NCBI RefSeq assembly: GCF_022967985.1
Contig: NZ_JALJVC010000009.1
Span: forward strand, 1 to 64,000
DNA from: Acinetobacter lwoffii
GTDB taxonomy: Bacteria; Pseudomonadota; Gammaproteobacteria; Pseudomonadales; Moraxellaceae
Direction of reading: 5' to 3'
Length of the DNA stretch: 64,000 nt
The notes below the pieces were generated by a model. It ran no database searches. It was given only the letters and a program-made list of their open reading frames with translations, and had not been told where the DNA came from. This document shows positions 1 to 8,575 of the stretch, in pieces. A program made the translations under genes and the position numbers. Each line of letters begins with the position of its first letter. Within the stretch, counting starts at the first letter, position 1.

Positions 1-192
1 TTAGTTAGTTGTTAGAAGATATTTTCTTTTACTTTTGATGGGACAAAAGTAACAAAACCCCTTTGTTGATCTGATGGCACTCTCATGTGTCACAGACCAA
101 CGGGCGACTTCCTGTCGCCGTGGCACGTATCAAATAGTTGCAGGACTTTACTTTGAAATAATGAGAAAGGGTTCGTAAGTATTAAAAACAAT
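1..192. other. Non-coding window start with inverted repeats
   Basis: No supportable gene lies here. The stretch holds a perfect 9-bp inverted repeat (TTACTTTTG at 29-37 and CAAAAGTAA at 44-52) and a 6-bp GC-rich hairpin (GGCGAC at 103-108 with GTCGCC at 114-119). I have the impression that this kind of sequence is a dispersed intergenic repeat in Acinetobacter, but I cannot verify copy number. A partly similar stretch (GTGGCGCGTATCA and CAAAAGTGAGCAAG) lies near 9155-9192 in front of fis. Confidence 0.4.
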
Positions 193-215
193 AAACCCTC
201 TTTTTAGAGGGCTTT
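193..215 (-). terminator. Terminator of the metQNI operon
   Basis: Read on the minus strand, a 6-bp GC-rich stem (AGAGGG/CCCTCT, 196-211) extended by A-T pairs is followed by a T-rich tail. It sits 23 bases past the metI stop codon, where a rho-independent terminator of the met operon is expected. Confidence 0.75.
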
Positions 216-237
216 ATTCATACATAAAAAAACTAGC

Positions 238-933
238 TTAACGAAGTCGGGATAACCAGTCACCGAGGCTTTGTACAATCTGCACCAGAATCAACAATAT
301 GATCACCGTCATAATAACCACAGAGGTATCAAAACGCTGATAACCATAAGAAATCGCTAAGTCACCAATACCACCCGCACCGACAGCACCGGCCATTGCC
401 GTTGCACCAATCAAACTGATGGTAGCAGTAGTCAAGTTTAGAATGAGTGAACTACGCGCTTCCGGCAAAATAAACTTAAAGATAATCTGCATTGGCGTCG
501 CGCCCATGGCTTGAGCAGATTCGATAATACCTTCATTCACTTCAAGCAAAGATGTTTCAATCAGGCGACCAATGTATGGGCCGACATAAATGGTCAATGG
601 AACAATCGCTGCCCATGTACCAATTGATGTGCCGACAATTAACTTGGTCAGTGGAATCACCGCAATCAACAAGATAATAAATGGCAGCGAACGCAGCGCA
701 TTCACAATCGGATTGAGACCGTGATAAATCACACGATTCGGCAGAATCCCATTTGGACGTGTCACCAGCAGGGTAATCGCCTGAATAAAGCCCCAGATAC
801 AGCCAAACAGCATCGCGAAGAACACCATATGAAAGGTTTCTTGTAGCGCTGTCACGAACTGATCTATCGACAGGGAGCTTTTCCAGAACGGTGCAGTGAT
901 CGTCGTCAGCCACTGTACAATCAAATCTCTCAT
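238..933 (-). CDS. metI: Methionine ABC transporter permease MetI
   Basis: This is the integral membrane subunit of the MetNIQ D/L-methionine importer, 231 residues, in line with the ~217-residue family. Several hydrophobic helices are visible, and the ABC permease EAA-type loop contacting MetN lies around residues 135-165 (ESAQAMGATPMQIIFKFILPEA). The start codon overlaps the metN stop by 4 bases, the usual arrangement for translational coupling. It is the last gene of the transcription unit metQ-metN-metI. No damage or unusual residue is visible. Confidence 0.95.
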   Translation of the reverse strand: MRDLIVQWLTTITAPFWKSSLSIDQFVTALQETFHMVFFAMLFGCIWGFIQAITLLVTRPNGILPNRVIYHGLNPIVNALRSLPFIILLIAVIPLTKLIVGTSIGTWAAIVPLTIYVGPYIGRLIETSLLEVNEGIIESAQAMGATPMQIIFKFILPEARSSLILNLTTATISLIGATAMAGAVGAGGIGDLAISYGYQRFDTSVVIMTVIILLILVQIVQSLGDWLSRLR

Positions 934-1955
934 GCCTGTACTCCCGCCTGATCGACTTGTACGCCGTGTTGTTCAAGGAATTTTATTGCTGCTTGAATTT
1001 CTTGTGCATCACCCAGTAGCTGAATAAACATCTGGCCAATCACCGTGCCATTAATTTCGGTCATATTGGCAAACAGAATATTTAAACTGATATCAAACTG
1101 TTTAATCACCGCTTGAATCACGGTTTCCTGTGCCGAGCTACCAAGGAATTTCAGGCAATAAATACTGTTGTGATTCTGGTTTTCCAGATTATTCAGAATA
1201 TTGACTGGTAAATGCTGCTGTAATACGGTCTGAATAAAATTCTTGGTCGTCGGGTGCTGGGGCTGACTGAATATTTGTAAGGTACTGCCTGTTTCAATCA
1301 CGTCACCTTTTTCCATCACAGCGACATAATCACACACGGTTTCAATTACATCCATTTCATGGGTAACCATAACAATGGTGATGCCTTGTTCTTCGTTAAT
1401 TTTTTTAAGTAGCTGTAGAACAGATTTGGTGGTTTGTGGATCAAGTGCAGAAGTCGCTTCATCACAGAGTAAAATTTTTGGATGATTGGCAAGGGCACGG
1501 GCAATACCGACACGCTGCTTTTGACCGCCAGACAATTCATCTGGAAAAGCATGACGTTTATGTTTCAGGTCAATAAAGTCTAATAATTCTTCGAGGCGCT
1601 TTTCCCGTTCTGCCTTGCTCCAGCCCAAGAGTTTCATGGGCATTTCGATATTGGCGGCCACGGTTTTAGTCTGCATTAAATTGAAATGCTGAAAAATCAT
1701 GCCGATTCTGGCACGTTCTTGACGCAATGCTTTGGCATCCAGTGCGGTAAAATCTGTTCCGTTAATGATAATCCGACCTGAGCTTGGGCGCTCAAGCAGG
1801 TTGATCAGACGGATGAGGGTGCTTTTACCGGCACCACTATAACCGATGATGCCAAAAATACTGCCGGTTGGAATCTGAAGATTAATCTGATTCAAGGCAT
1901 GCAAGGTTTGACCCTTAAGCTCATACTGTTTTGAAATATCTTTAAATTCAATCAT
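930..1955 (-). CDS. metN: Methionine ABC transporter ATP-binding protein MetN
   Basis: This is the cytoplasmic ATPase that powers MetI-mediated methionine uptake. The Walker A motif GYSGAGKS is at residues 38-45, followed by the ABC signature LSGGQKQR, Walker B (ILLCDEATSALD) and the switch histidine region (VTHEMD). A C-terminal extension from about residue 260 corresponds to the NIL/ACT-like domain that in E. coli MetN binds methionine and causes transinhibition. At 341 residues it has the full family length. It follows metQ after a 76-base gap holding a hairpin, so its expression may be attenuated relative to the binding protein. Confidence 0.96.
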   Translation of the reverse strand: MIEFKDISKQYELKGQTLHALNQINLQIPTGSIFGIIGYSGAGKSTLIRLINLLERPSSGRIIINGTDFTALDAKALRQERARIGMIFQHFNLMQTKTVAANIEMPMKLLGWSKAEREKRLEELLDFIDLKHKRHAFPDELSGGQKQRVGIARALANHPKILLCDEATSALDPQTTKSVLQLLKKINEEQGITIVMVTHEMDVIETVCDYVAVMEKGDVIETGSTLQIFSQPQHPTTKNFIQTVLQQHLPVNILNNLENQNHNSIYCLKFLGSSAQETVIQAVIKQFDISLNILFANMTEINGTVIGQMFIQLLGDAQEIQAAIKFLEQHGVQVDQAGVQA

Positions 1956-1977
1956 AGTGTCAAAAACTGCATCACGG

Positions 1978-2012
1978 ATAAAAAAACAGGCAAGAAATCG
2001 TCCTTGCCTGTT
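1978..2012 (-). terminator. Intra-operon terminator between metQ and metN
   Basis: A perfect 10-bp stem (AACAGGCAAG at 1985-1994 with CTTGCCTGTT at 2003-2012) is followed, read on the minus strand, by a run of T. It lies 20 bases after the metQ stop and before metN. This is a plausible partial terminator that would keep the binding protein in excess over the membrane complex. Confidence 0.75.
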
Positions 2013-2031
2013 CTAAAAGTCTATTATAGTA

Positions 2032-2907
2032 CTATTTTGATTCAGTTAAATACGTCACAGGTTTGTTTACCGCAACTTTAGTACCACCAAAATGCTCATC
2101 AACATATGCTTTTACTGCTGGCGTATGATACAACGCACCTACTTTTTGCAGAACTGGATCATTTTGACGATCTGCTGCAACCGCTAATACGTTGACGTTC
2201 ATTTTTGTGCTTTGATCAATCGGCTCATAGTAAATCGCATCTTTTAATACGTTTAAACCACCTTCCATTGCCAAGGTATTGCCCAGCACAATCGCATCAA
2301 CTTCATCTTTTACGCGTACTGCAGTCGCCATTTGAATTGGCTTAATCACGATTTGTTTTGCATTTTCGGTCACATCAGAAGTTGTGCCTTTGACATTGTC
2401 AAAACCAGCTTTTAATTTAACCAGACCTGCTGATTGTAAAAGTAATAATGCACGCGATTCGTTTGCGCCGTCATTCGGAATGGCAATGGTCGCACCAGTT
2501 TTAAACTCGTTTAAAGATTTGACTTTGCTTGAGTAAATACCCATCGGCTCTAAATAAGTGGTAGATAGAGGTGCAATTTTGGCTGTGTTAGCATCGTTGT
2601 AAGCAACCATATAGGCATAAGACTGGAATGCATTTACATCAATTTCTTTGTTGGCTACTGCCGTGTTCATTGACACGTAGTCAGTGAAATTTTTCACATC
2701 AAGTTTGATGCCGGCTGCTTTGGTTTCAGGCAATGTCGCGATATAACGCCATACGTCTGCATCTGAACCGGTCGACGCCATGGTTACAGTCTGAAGACCA
2801 TTTGCATCTTTGCTTTGCGCTGCATCAGTGGCAGGCGCATCCTGTTTACCACACCCAGTTAAAGTCAATACAGAGGCACTCAAGATAACGCCAAGTAACT
2901 TTTTCAT
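2032..2907 (-). CDS. metQ: Methionine-binding lipoprotein MetQ
   Basis: This is the substrate-binding lipoprotein of the methionine importer (NlpA/MetQ family), 291 residues. The N-terminus is a lipoprotein signal with lipobox LTGC, placing the lipidated cysteine at residue 19, so the mature protein is anchored in the inner membrane facing the periplasm. Downstream residues match the family, for example the segments around DVNAFQSYAYM and TIAIPNDGANESRAL. It is transcribed first in the operon, ahead of metN and metI, unlike the enterobacterial metN-metI-metQ order. The ribosome site AGGA sits 7 bases before the ATG. Confidence 0.95.
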   Translation of the reverse strand: MKKLLGVILSASVLTLTGCGKQDAPATDAAQSKDANGLQTVTMASTGSDADVWRYIATLPETKAAGIKLDVKNFTDYVSMNTAVANKEIDVNAFQSYAYMVAYNDANTAKIAPLSTTYLEPMGIYSSKVKSLNEFKTGATIAIPNDGANESRALLLLQSAGLVKLKAGFDNVKGTTSDVTENAKQIVIKPIQMATAVRVKDEVDAIVLGNTLAMEGGLNVLKDAIYYEPIDQSTKMNVNVLAVAADRQNDPVLQKVGALYHTPAVKAYVDEHFGGTKVAVNKPVTYLTESK

Positions 2908-3509
2908 GAAATTGTCCTAATTCTATTCTTGCCTAAAGTATAAGCATTTTTAAATCGTGTTAAATAAGAGTTTTATTACGATCTAAGTAGGTAGCTTGAT
3001 CATGGTTGAAGAGGGCTTGAGATCGGAAGATGCAAGCGTGCAGCAACAGTTCTGGTGAACTTGATCAAGTCAGAGGCAGCCAAAATCTGATGTACTTGAT
3101 CTATTTTGGAGAGAGAAAATAGATATTTTATAAGTACATGGTAAGGTTCGAGTGCTCTGAAGTTGCGGATATCATAGCAATAAATCTATATTCGATATAC
3201 TGGATAAAAAAGCCTTGCTTATCTCTTTAGTCGAATATAAAAAAAAGATCTTTTAAAGAAAATATTAATTAAAACAATATATTATTTATATTGAAAATAT
3301 AGTTTTAATGAATGTGTTTAAATAGTGATCTTTATAAGATTTTGTAAGATAGAAATATAAAAAATGCATATAGATAAATATAAAAAATGTCTGATTTTTG
3401 GGAAATGAAGAAAATTCGATCATTAACGAGATAAATCTTTCCTTTATATTAACTTAAGCGAGTCAGTATCTGATCTTGGTTTCCTCTGGTCATGATACGC
3501 AAACTTGTT
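2908..3509. other. AT-rich gap upstream of metQ
   Basis: This is a 600-base stretch with no convincing ORF. The part next to metQ carries a possible promoter on the minus strand (TATACT-like -10 near 2940). CTTGATC occurs three times (2995, 3060, 3095), the middle copy inside the perfect palindrome ACTTGATCAAGT at 3059-3070. A 9-bp inverted repeat (TATATTCGA at 3187-3195, TCGAATATA at 3231-3239) follows. The 3240-3440 part is extremely AT-rich and holds no recognisable element. Confidence 0.5.
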
Positions 3510-4067
3510 TTAACAGAAGGGAATATAGAGATAATCCGAACGCTGTTTTTCATAGAGTACGTGTCTATACAAGATATGATCGGCAGGTACAAGCGGATGA
3601 TCAAACTCTCCCACTTTTTCTAAGCCAATGTTTTGCATGACACGTTCTGATGGCGTGTTAACGCATGCAGTAAAAGAAATGACTTTCTCGAGTCGTAGAG
3701 TTCTAAAGGCATATTTCAGTACCGCTTTGGCTCCTTCAGTGGCATAGCCTTGATTCCAGTATTGCGGTAGCAAGCGCCAGCCAATTTCAGGTGCATCGGC
3801 AATTTCAAATTCAGGTGGATGTACGTGTAAGCCAATAAATCCGATGAATTCGCCTGTCGCTTTGAGTTCTACGGCAAAGAGTCCCCATCCACGCGTTTTA
3901 ATAGCAGTACGAATACGTTCAAGAAAAGCGGTTGCCTCAGTCGCATCGAGTTTTTTAGGGAAGTAGCGCATGACCTCATCATCTGCACACATTTGGATAA
4001 ATGGGGTAGTGTCGGATTCTTGCCATTGGCGGAGGATGAGGCGAGGGGTTTGAATGAATATATGCAT
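3510..4067 (-). CDS. GNAT family N-acetyltransferase (RimJ/RimL-like)
   Basis: This 185-residue protein has the GNAT fold of the RimJ/RimL type (Acetyltransf_3). It opens with TPRLILRQWQ, typical of that family, and carries the acetyl-CoA-binding motif A around NQGYATEGAK, followed by VNTPSERVMQNIGLEKVG, the usual C-terminal part. The family transfers acetyl groups to protein N-termini or small amines, and the substrate here cannot be told. It stands alone between the metQ upstream gap and the divergent nuclease-like gene. No good ribosome site precedes the ATG, and the next internal Met is at residue 26, so the start is likely but not certain. Confidence 0.85.
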   Translation of the reverse strand: MHIFIQTPRLILRQWQESDTTPFIQMCADDEVMRYFPKKLDATEATAFLERIRTAIKTRGWGLFAVELKATGEFIGFIGLHVHPPEFEIADAPEIGWRLLPQYWNQGYATEGAKAVLKYAFRTLRLEKVISFTACVNTPSERVMQNIGLEKVGEFDHPLVPADHILYRHVLYEKQRSDYLYIPFC

Positions 4068-4233
4068 ATTAAATATTAATTTGTATGGGTGTTTTCTAAC
4101 TGAGATTAAAGTAAATATTTTATAGTGTACATGAGGATGGAATTGACATAAGTGAATAGTATTTTTGGAAGATGTAATTTAATAAGCTAATCTTAATAGG
4201 CTTTTACTTATATTTAGTTGATAAGGAGTAAAT

Positions 4234-5388
4234 ATGGAGTTGCGATACAAATTTTCAGAGGATGAATTTCTCGCATTATGCCAAGAGAATCTTGGACGGG
4301 AAAAAACAACAGTTTTTGAAGATTTATATGAAGCTCTTATTCACTTTTTTAGTACTCCGGATTCAGTCTTAATAACCAACATAAAGCATAACTACCCATT
4401 TGAATACTATGATGATCACTTATCGCTGAAAGAGTATATAGACAAAGGGAAAATGATAATCCCTTATCTTCAATTTGAGCTACACAGTGATAAGGTCACT
4501 GATCTAGAGGTTACGGACGTTAAACTACCTTCATTTATTTTATTATGTGATTTCCTGTATGGAGGAGGCGTTACAAGAAAGTACAATATCAAAAATACAA
4601 AAATGAAAACCAAAAACAAAACATCAATACAGCTTCTTTCCGTTGAATTCCCACAAGCATTGTTAACAAAGCTTAATTCACGAATGACACCACCAAAAAG
4701 TTTATTACCATCAAAATTAGGCTTTTATGAATGGCGGCAGACTTTCTATAACAAAGTGACCGGTGAAAGCTTCTTTTGCTTATGTTTTAAAGATGCAATA
4801 TTTAGAGAGCAGAATGGTTTAATGGTAAGACATGCTCATCTTAAAAATGCATTAGAAAAGCAGTCATTTAAAGAATCGATTTGTCACATTTGCACTAACA
4901 CAAATTCAGACTTAGTATTTGGAGGTTCTGTATTTAAAGGAAGATATGGTGCATATATTACAAAGCACTCAATACAAGAAGGTATTAGTGAAAGGGAGTC
5001 GGAAAACCATATTAGAGAGTTAAAAGGTTTAGCGCGTATAGGTGAAAGGTGGGTTAATGAAACCTTATTGTTTAACTATATCAATCTGCTATTTCCTCAA
5101 TACACGGTTCAAAGAGAAGCATCACCAAGTTGGTTGAGTCGACAAAGGTTTGATGTCTATATCCCAGAGCTAAATTTAGCGATTGAGTACCAAGGGCAAC
5201 AACACTATCTTGCTGTCGATCTATTCGGTGGAGAAGAAGGTTTAAAACGGACAAAGCAAAGGGATAAGGAAAAGCTTCAACTCAGTAAAGCAAATGGAGT
5301 GGAGATTATCTATTTTAGCTACAAAGATAATTTAACTGAAAAATTAGTACAAAATCGACTTAAAAATTATCTTAAAGAACCTCTATAA
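4234..5388 (+). CDS. Orphan protein with C-terminal PD-(D/E)XK nuclease-like domain
   Basis: I do not recognise a named family for this 384-residue protein. The C-terminal ~90 residues look like a restriction-endonuclease fold: an acidic residue in a beta strand (QRFDVYIP, Asp307), ten residues later IEYQGQQH (Glu318, Gln320), then a basic helix (KRTKQRDKEK) and a hydrophobic strand (VEIIYFSY). This matches the D-(X)n-ExQ variant seen in Vsr/DUF559-like nucleases. A CHIC pair near residue 220 could be half of a zinc site. The N-terminal 200 residues match nothing I know. AAGGAG lies 6 bases before the ATG, so the start is solid. The gene is more AT-rich than its housekeeping neighbours and stands alone, suggesting horizontal acquisition. 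The nuclease assignment is inferred from motifs only. Confidence 0.7.
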   Translation: MELRYKFSEDEFLALCQENLGREKTTVFEDLYEALIHFFSTPDSVLITNIKHNYPFEYYDDHLSLKEYIDKGKMIIPYLQFELHSDKVTDLEVTDVKLPSFILLCDFLYGGGVTRKYNIKNTKMKTKNKTSIQLLSVEFPQALLTKLNSRMTPPKSLLPSKLGFYEWRQTFYNKVTGESFFCLCFKDAIFREQNGLMVRHAHLKNALEKQSFKESICHICTNTNSDLVFGGSVFKGRYGAYITKHSIQEGISERESENHIRELKGLARIGERWVNETLLFNYINLLFPQYTVQREASPSWLSRQRFDVYIPELNLAIEYQGQQHYLAVDLFGGEEGLKRTKQRDKEKLQLSKANGVEIIYFSYKDNLTEKLVQNRLKNYLKEPL

Positions 5389-5445
5389 AAGTGTATTTTT
5401 AATCATGGATATAGATGATAAAAGCCATTATTTGAGCTATATATT

Positions 5446-5480
5446 AAGAAAAAACCCCGCACTTAGCGGGGTTTTTTCTT
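5446..5480. terminator. Bidirectional terminator between nuclease-like gene and purD
   Basis: A perfect 15-bp stem (AAGAAAAAACCCCGC and its complement) closes on a 5-base loop. The A-run on one side and T-run on the other let it end both the plus-strand gene at 4234 and the minus-strand purD. Confidence 0.92.
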
Positions 5481-5494
5481 AATCCAAATTCAGA

Positions 5495-6778
5495 TTAAGC
5501 ATTTTCACGAGCAATCGCACGGTAACCAATATCTTTACGGTATTGAACGCCGTCGAATGTCACTTTTTCGCAAAGCTCTAATGCTTTTGCTTGTGCTTCA
5601 CCAATCGTGTTACCAAGCGCAGTTACGCAAAGTACACGACCACCAGCAGTCACGATCTCACCATTTTCATTGGCTTTAGTACCTGCATGGAACACTTTCG
5701 CATCAGTCATTTCAGTGTCTAAGCCTGAAATTACATCGCCATTGCTTGAAGTTTCAGGGTAACCTTTAGATGCTAGTACGATACCTACAGTCTTACGCTC
5801 ATCCCATTCAGCTTCCGCAGGTAAGTTACCCGCAATACCAGCTTCAACCAAATCAACTAAAGATGATTTTAAACGCATCATGATTGGTTGAGTTTCAGGG
5901 TCGCCAAAACGACAGTTAAACTCGATCACTTTTGGTTGACCTTTGTCGTCAATCATCAAGCCTGCGTATAAGAAACCTGTATAAACGTGACCATCTTTTT
6001 TCATACCTTCAACGGTAGGACGCATCACTTCATTCATGGTTTTTTCAAAAACTTCAGCTGTTACAACAGGCGCAGGAGAGTAAGCACCCATACCGCCTGT
6101 GTTTGGACCTTGGTCGCCTTCAAAAATACGCTTATGGTCTTGTGAAGTTGCCATTGGCAAGATGTTGTCGCCATCAATCATACAAATGAAAGATGCTTCT
6201 TCACCTGCAAGGAATTCTTCGATCACAACACGAGAACCTGCATCACCAAATTTGTTGCCTGCAAGCATGTCGTCAATCGCATCGAATGCTTCTTGATTGG
6301 TCATTGCAACGATTACGCCTTTACCTGCAGCAAGACCGTCAGCCTTAATCACGATTGGCGCACCATTTTTCTCAACAAATGCTTTCGCAGCATCTACTTC
6401 AGTGAACACATCATAGAATGCTGTTGGAATGTTGTGGCGTTTTAAGAAGTGCTTGGCAAAAGCCTTAGAGCCTTCAAGCTGTGCAGCAAATTGAGTTGGA
6501 CCCCAAATTTTAACGCCAGCTTCACGGCATGCATTTACAACACCATTTACAAGTGGTGCTTCAGGACCAACAACCACTAAATCAACCGCATTGTTTTTTG
6601 CAAAGTCGATAATTGCAGCGTTGTCTAAAATATTTAAGGCAACATTTTCGCATTTATTTTCTGTTGCAGTACCTGCATTACCTGGTGCTACAAATACTTT
6701 TGCGACTTTGTCATCTTGCGCGATTTTCCATGCAAGTGCATGTTCACGACCACCATTACCCAAAACTAAAATATTCAT
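5495..6778 (-). CDS. purD: Phosphoribosylamine--glycine ligase (GAR synthetase)
   Basis: This enzyme catalyses the ATP-dependent joining of phosphoribosylamine and glycine, the second step of de novo purine synthesis. At 427 residues it has the usual length. The N-terminus VLGNGGREHALAWK is the hallmark of PurD, and the ATP-grasp core is visible (VIKADGLAAGKGV, then EEFLAGEEASF, GPNTGGMGAYSPAP and EFNCRFGDPETQ). It follows purH on the same strand after a 127-base gap occupied by a composite palindromic repeat, so the two genes may share transcripts with processing or attenuation between them. Confidence 0.97.
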   Translation of the reverse strand: MNILVLGNGGREHALAWKIAQDDKVAKVFVAPGNAGTATENKCENVALNILDNAAIIDFAKNNAVDLVVVGPEAPLVNGVVNACREAGVKIWGPTQFAAQLEGSKAFAKHFLKRHNIPTAFYDVFTEVDAAKAFVEKNGAPIVIKADGLAAGKGVIVAMTNQEAFDAIDDMLAGNKFGDAGSRVVIEEFLAGEEASFICMIDGDNILPMATSQDHKRIFEGDQGPNTGGMGAYSPAPVVTAEVFEKTMNEVMRPTVEGMKKDGHVYTGFLYAGLMIDDKGQPKVIEFNCRFGDPETQPIMMRLKSSLVDLVEAGIAGNLPAEAEWDERKTVGIVLASKGYPETSSNGDVISGLDTEMTDAKVFHAGTKANENGEIVTAGGRVLCVTALGNTIGEAQAKALELCEKVTFDGVQYRKDIGYRAIARENA

Positions 6779-6801
6779 TAAAAAAAATCCTTCTGAAATA
6801 G

Positions 6802-6897
6802 AATCCCCCTAAATCCCCCTTTGATAAAAGGGGGACTCCCTTCGCTCTACTATGATATAGAAAACCCTCCTTTATTAAGGAGGGCTAGGGAGGATTT
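6802..6897. repeat. Composite palindromic intergenic repeat, copy 1
   Basis: This 96-base element between purH and purD has two similar arms in inverted orientation. The left arm begins AATCCCCCTAAATCCCCC and the right arm, read on the other strand, begins AAATCCTCCCTAGCCCTCC. Each arm also folds into its own hairpin (CCCCCTTT/AAAGGGGG type on the left, CCCTCCTT/AAGGAGGG on the right). A second copy with the same architecture and nearly the same length lies at 54966-55059. It looks like a non-autonomous, MITE- or REP-like dispersed repeat. Confidence 0.75.
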
Positions 6898-6905
6898 AAA
6901 ATTAA

Positions 6906-8480
6906 TTAGTGACGGAAGTGACGCATACCAGTGAACACCATTGCAATACCAGCTTCGTCAGCCGCAGCAATCGTTTCTTCATCACGCATAGAACCACCCG
7001 GTTGGATAATGCATTTGATACCCGCTTTCGCAGCGTTATCAATACCATCACGGAATGGGAAGAATGCGTCAGATGCCATTACCGCACCTTCAACTACTAA
7101 GCCAGCATGTTCAGCTTTGATTGCAGCAATACGAGCTGAGTTTACACGGCTCATTTGGCCAGCGCCGACACCAATGGTTTGACGGTTTTTAGCATACACA
7201 ATCGCGTTAGATTTTACGTATTTCGCTACTTTCCAAGCGAAGATCATGTCATCGATTTCTTGTTCAGTCGGCGCACGTTTGGTGACTACTTTAAGATCAT
7301 CTTTAGTGATCATGCCCAAGTCTTGATCTTGAACTAACAAACCACCGTTTACGCGTTTGTAGTCAAGTTGCGATTGACGCGCATCGATTGCTGGAAGTTC
7401 GCCACATACAAGTACGCGTACGTTTTTCTTCGCGCCTGTTACTTCAAGAACGCCTTCAGCAACGCTCGGTGCAATGATCACTTCAACGAATTGACGATCT
7501 ACAATCGCTTGTGCAGTTGCAACGTCTAATTCACGGTTGAATGCAATGATGCCACCGAAAGCAGATTCAGGATCTGTTGCATACGCAAGATCATAAGCTG
7601 CTTGAATACCGTCTGAAGATACTGCAACGCCACATGGGTTAGCGTGTTTAACGATCACACAAGCAGGCTTCGCAAATGATTTCACACATTCAAGTGCTGC
7701 ATCAGTATCTGCGATGTTGTTATAAGAGAGTTCTTTACCTTGAAGCTGTTTCGCTGTTGAAACAGAAGCTTCAGTCGCTGTGTCTTCTACATAGAATGCA
7801 GCAGCTTGATGCGGGTTCTCACCGTAACGAAGGTCTTGAACTTTGTTCAATTGAGTATTGAAAGTACGTGCAAATTTGTCTGCCTGACCTTCTTCTTTAC
7901 CTACGCGAGCGCCTAAGTAAGATGCGATCATGCCGTCATATTGAGCAGTATGTTCAAATGCTTTTACTGCTAGGTCAAAACGAGTTGCATGAGATAAAGC
8001 ACCCTCAGCTTTAAGCTCGGCAACGACAGTTGCATAGTCAGAAGCATTTACGATGATACCTACAGATGCATGGTTTTTTGCTGCAGCACGAACCATGGTA
8101 GGACCACCTATGTCGATGTTTTCGATAGCATCAGCAAGTGAACAGTTTGGTTTGGCTACCGTTGCAGCAAATGGATAAAGGTTTACAACGACTAAATCAA
8201 TAGCATCAATGTTGTGTTCAGCCATCACAGCTTCGTCTAGACCACGACGAGCCAGGATACCCCCATGAATTTTTGGATGTAGTGTTTTTACACGGCCGTC
8301 CATCATCTCTGGAAAACCTGTATGCTCCGAAACTTCAACTACAGCCACATTATTGTCTTTCAACAATTTGTAGGTACCACCTGTAGATAAAATTTCTACC
8401 CCTAGAGCAGCAAGTTCTTGTGCAAATTCAACAATACCAGTCTTGTCAGACACAGAGATTAAAGCGCGTTTAATAGTCAT
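6906..8480 (-). CDS. purH: Bifunctional AICAR formyltransferase / IMP cyclohydrolase
   Basis: PurH catalyses the last two steps of IMP synthesis: formylation of AICAR and ring closure. The N-terminal methylglyoxal-synthase-like cyclohydrolase domain begins [14 protein letters not shown] and includes STGGTYKLL. The C-terminal AICAR transformylase domain includes the catalytic Lys-His motif in [10 protein letters not shown] and ends [10 protein letters not shown] place the start at the ATG giving MTIKRALIS (524 residues, E. coli 529). A longer reading frame begins 7 codons upstream but adds residues not typical of the family. It lies downstream of fis on the same strand and upstream of purD. 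Confidence 0.97.
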   Translation of the reverse strand: MTIKRALISVSDKTGIVEFAQELAALGVEILSTGGTYKLLKDNNVAVVEVSEHTGFPEMMDGRVKTLHPKIHGGILARRGLDEAVMAEHNIDAIDLVVVNLYPFAATVAKPNCSLADAIENIDIGGPTMVRAAAKNHASVGIIVNASDYATVVAELKAEGALSHATRFDLAVKAFEHTAQYDGMIASYLGARVGKEEGQADKFARTFNTQLNKVQDLRYGENPHQAAAFYVEDTATEASVSTAKQLQGKELSYNNIADTDAALECVKSFAKPACVIVKHANPCGVAVSSDGIQAAYDLAYATDPESAFGGIIAFNRELDVATAQAIVDRQFVEVIIAPSVAEGVLEVTGAKKNVRVLVCGELPAIDARQSQLDYKRVNGGLLVQDQDLGMITKDDLKVVTKRAPTEQEIDDMIFAWKVAKYVKSNAIVYAKNRQTIGVGAGQMSRVNSARIAAIKAEHAGLVVEGAVMASDAFFPFRDGIDNAAKAGIKCIIQPGGSMRDEETIAAADEAGIAMVFTGMRHFRH

Positions 8481-8540
8481 GATCTTCGTCACAGTTTTCA
8501 AGGAACAGAATAAAACAAAATCAGCAATTTACAGGTTAAA

Positions 8541-8571
8541 AAAAATGCCTGCGGAAGCCGCAAGCATTTTA
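8541..8571 (-). terminator. Terminator downstream of fis
   Basis: Stem AAAATGC-(C/A mismatch)-TGCGG closes on a 3-base loop and, read on the minus strand, is followed by eight T. It lies 5 bases beyond the fis stop codon, separating fis from purH. Confidence 0.88.
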
Positions 8572-8575
8572 TCAT

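Noticed and set aside
2908-3509. SAM riboswitch or MetJ box upstream of metQ
   Set aside because: No S-box-type structure or tandem AGACGTCT-like sites can be seen.
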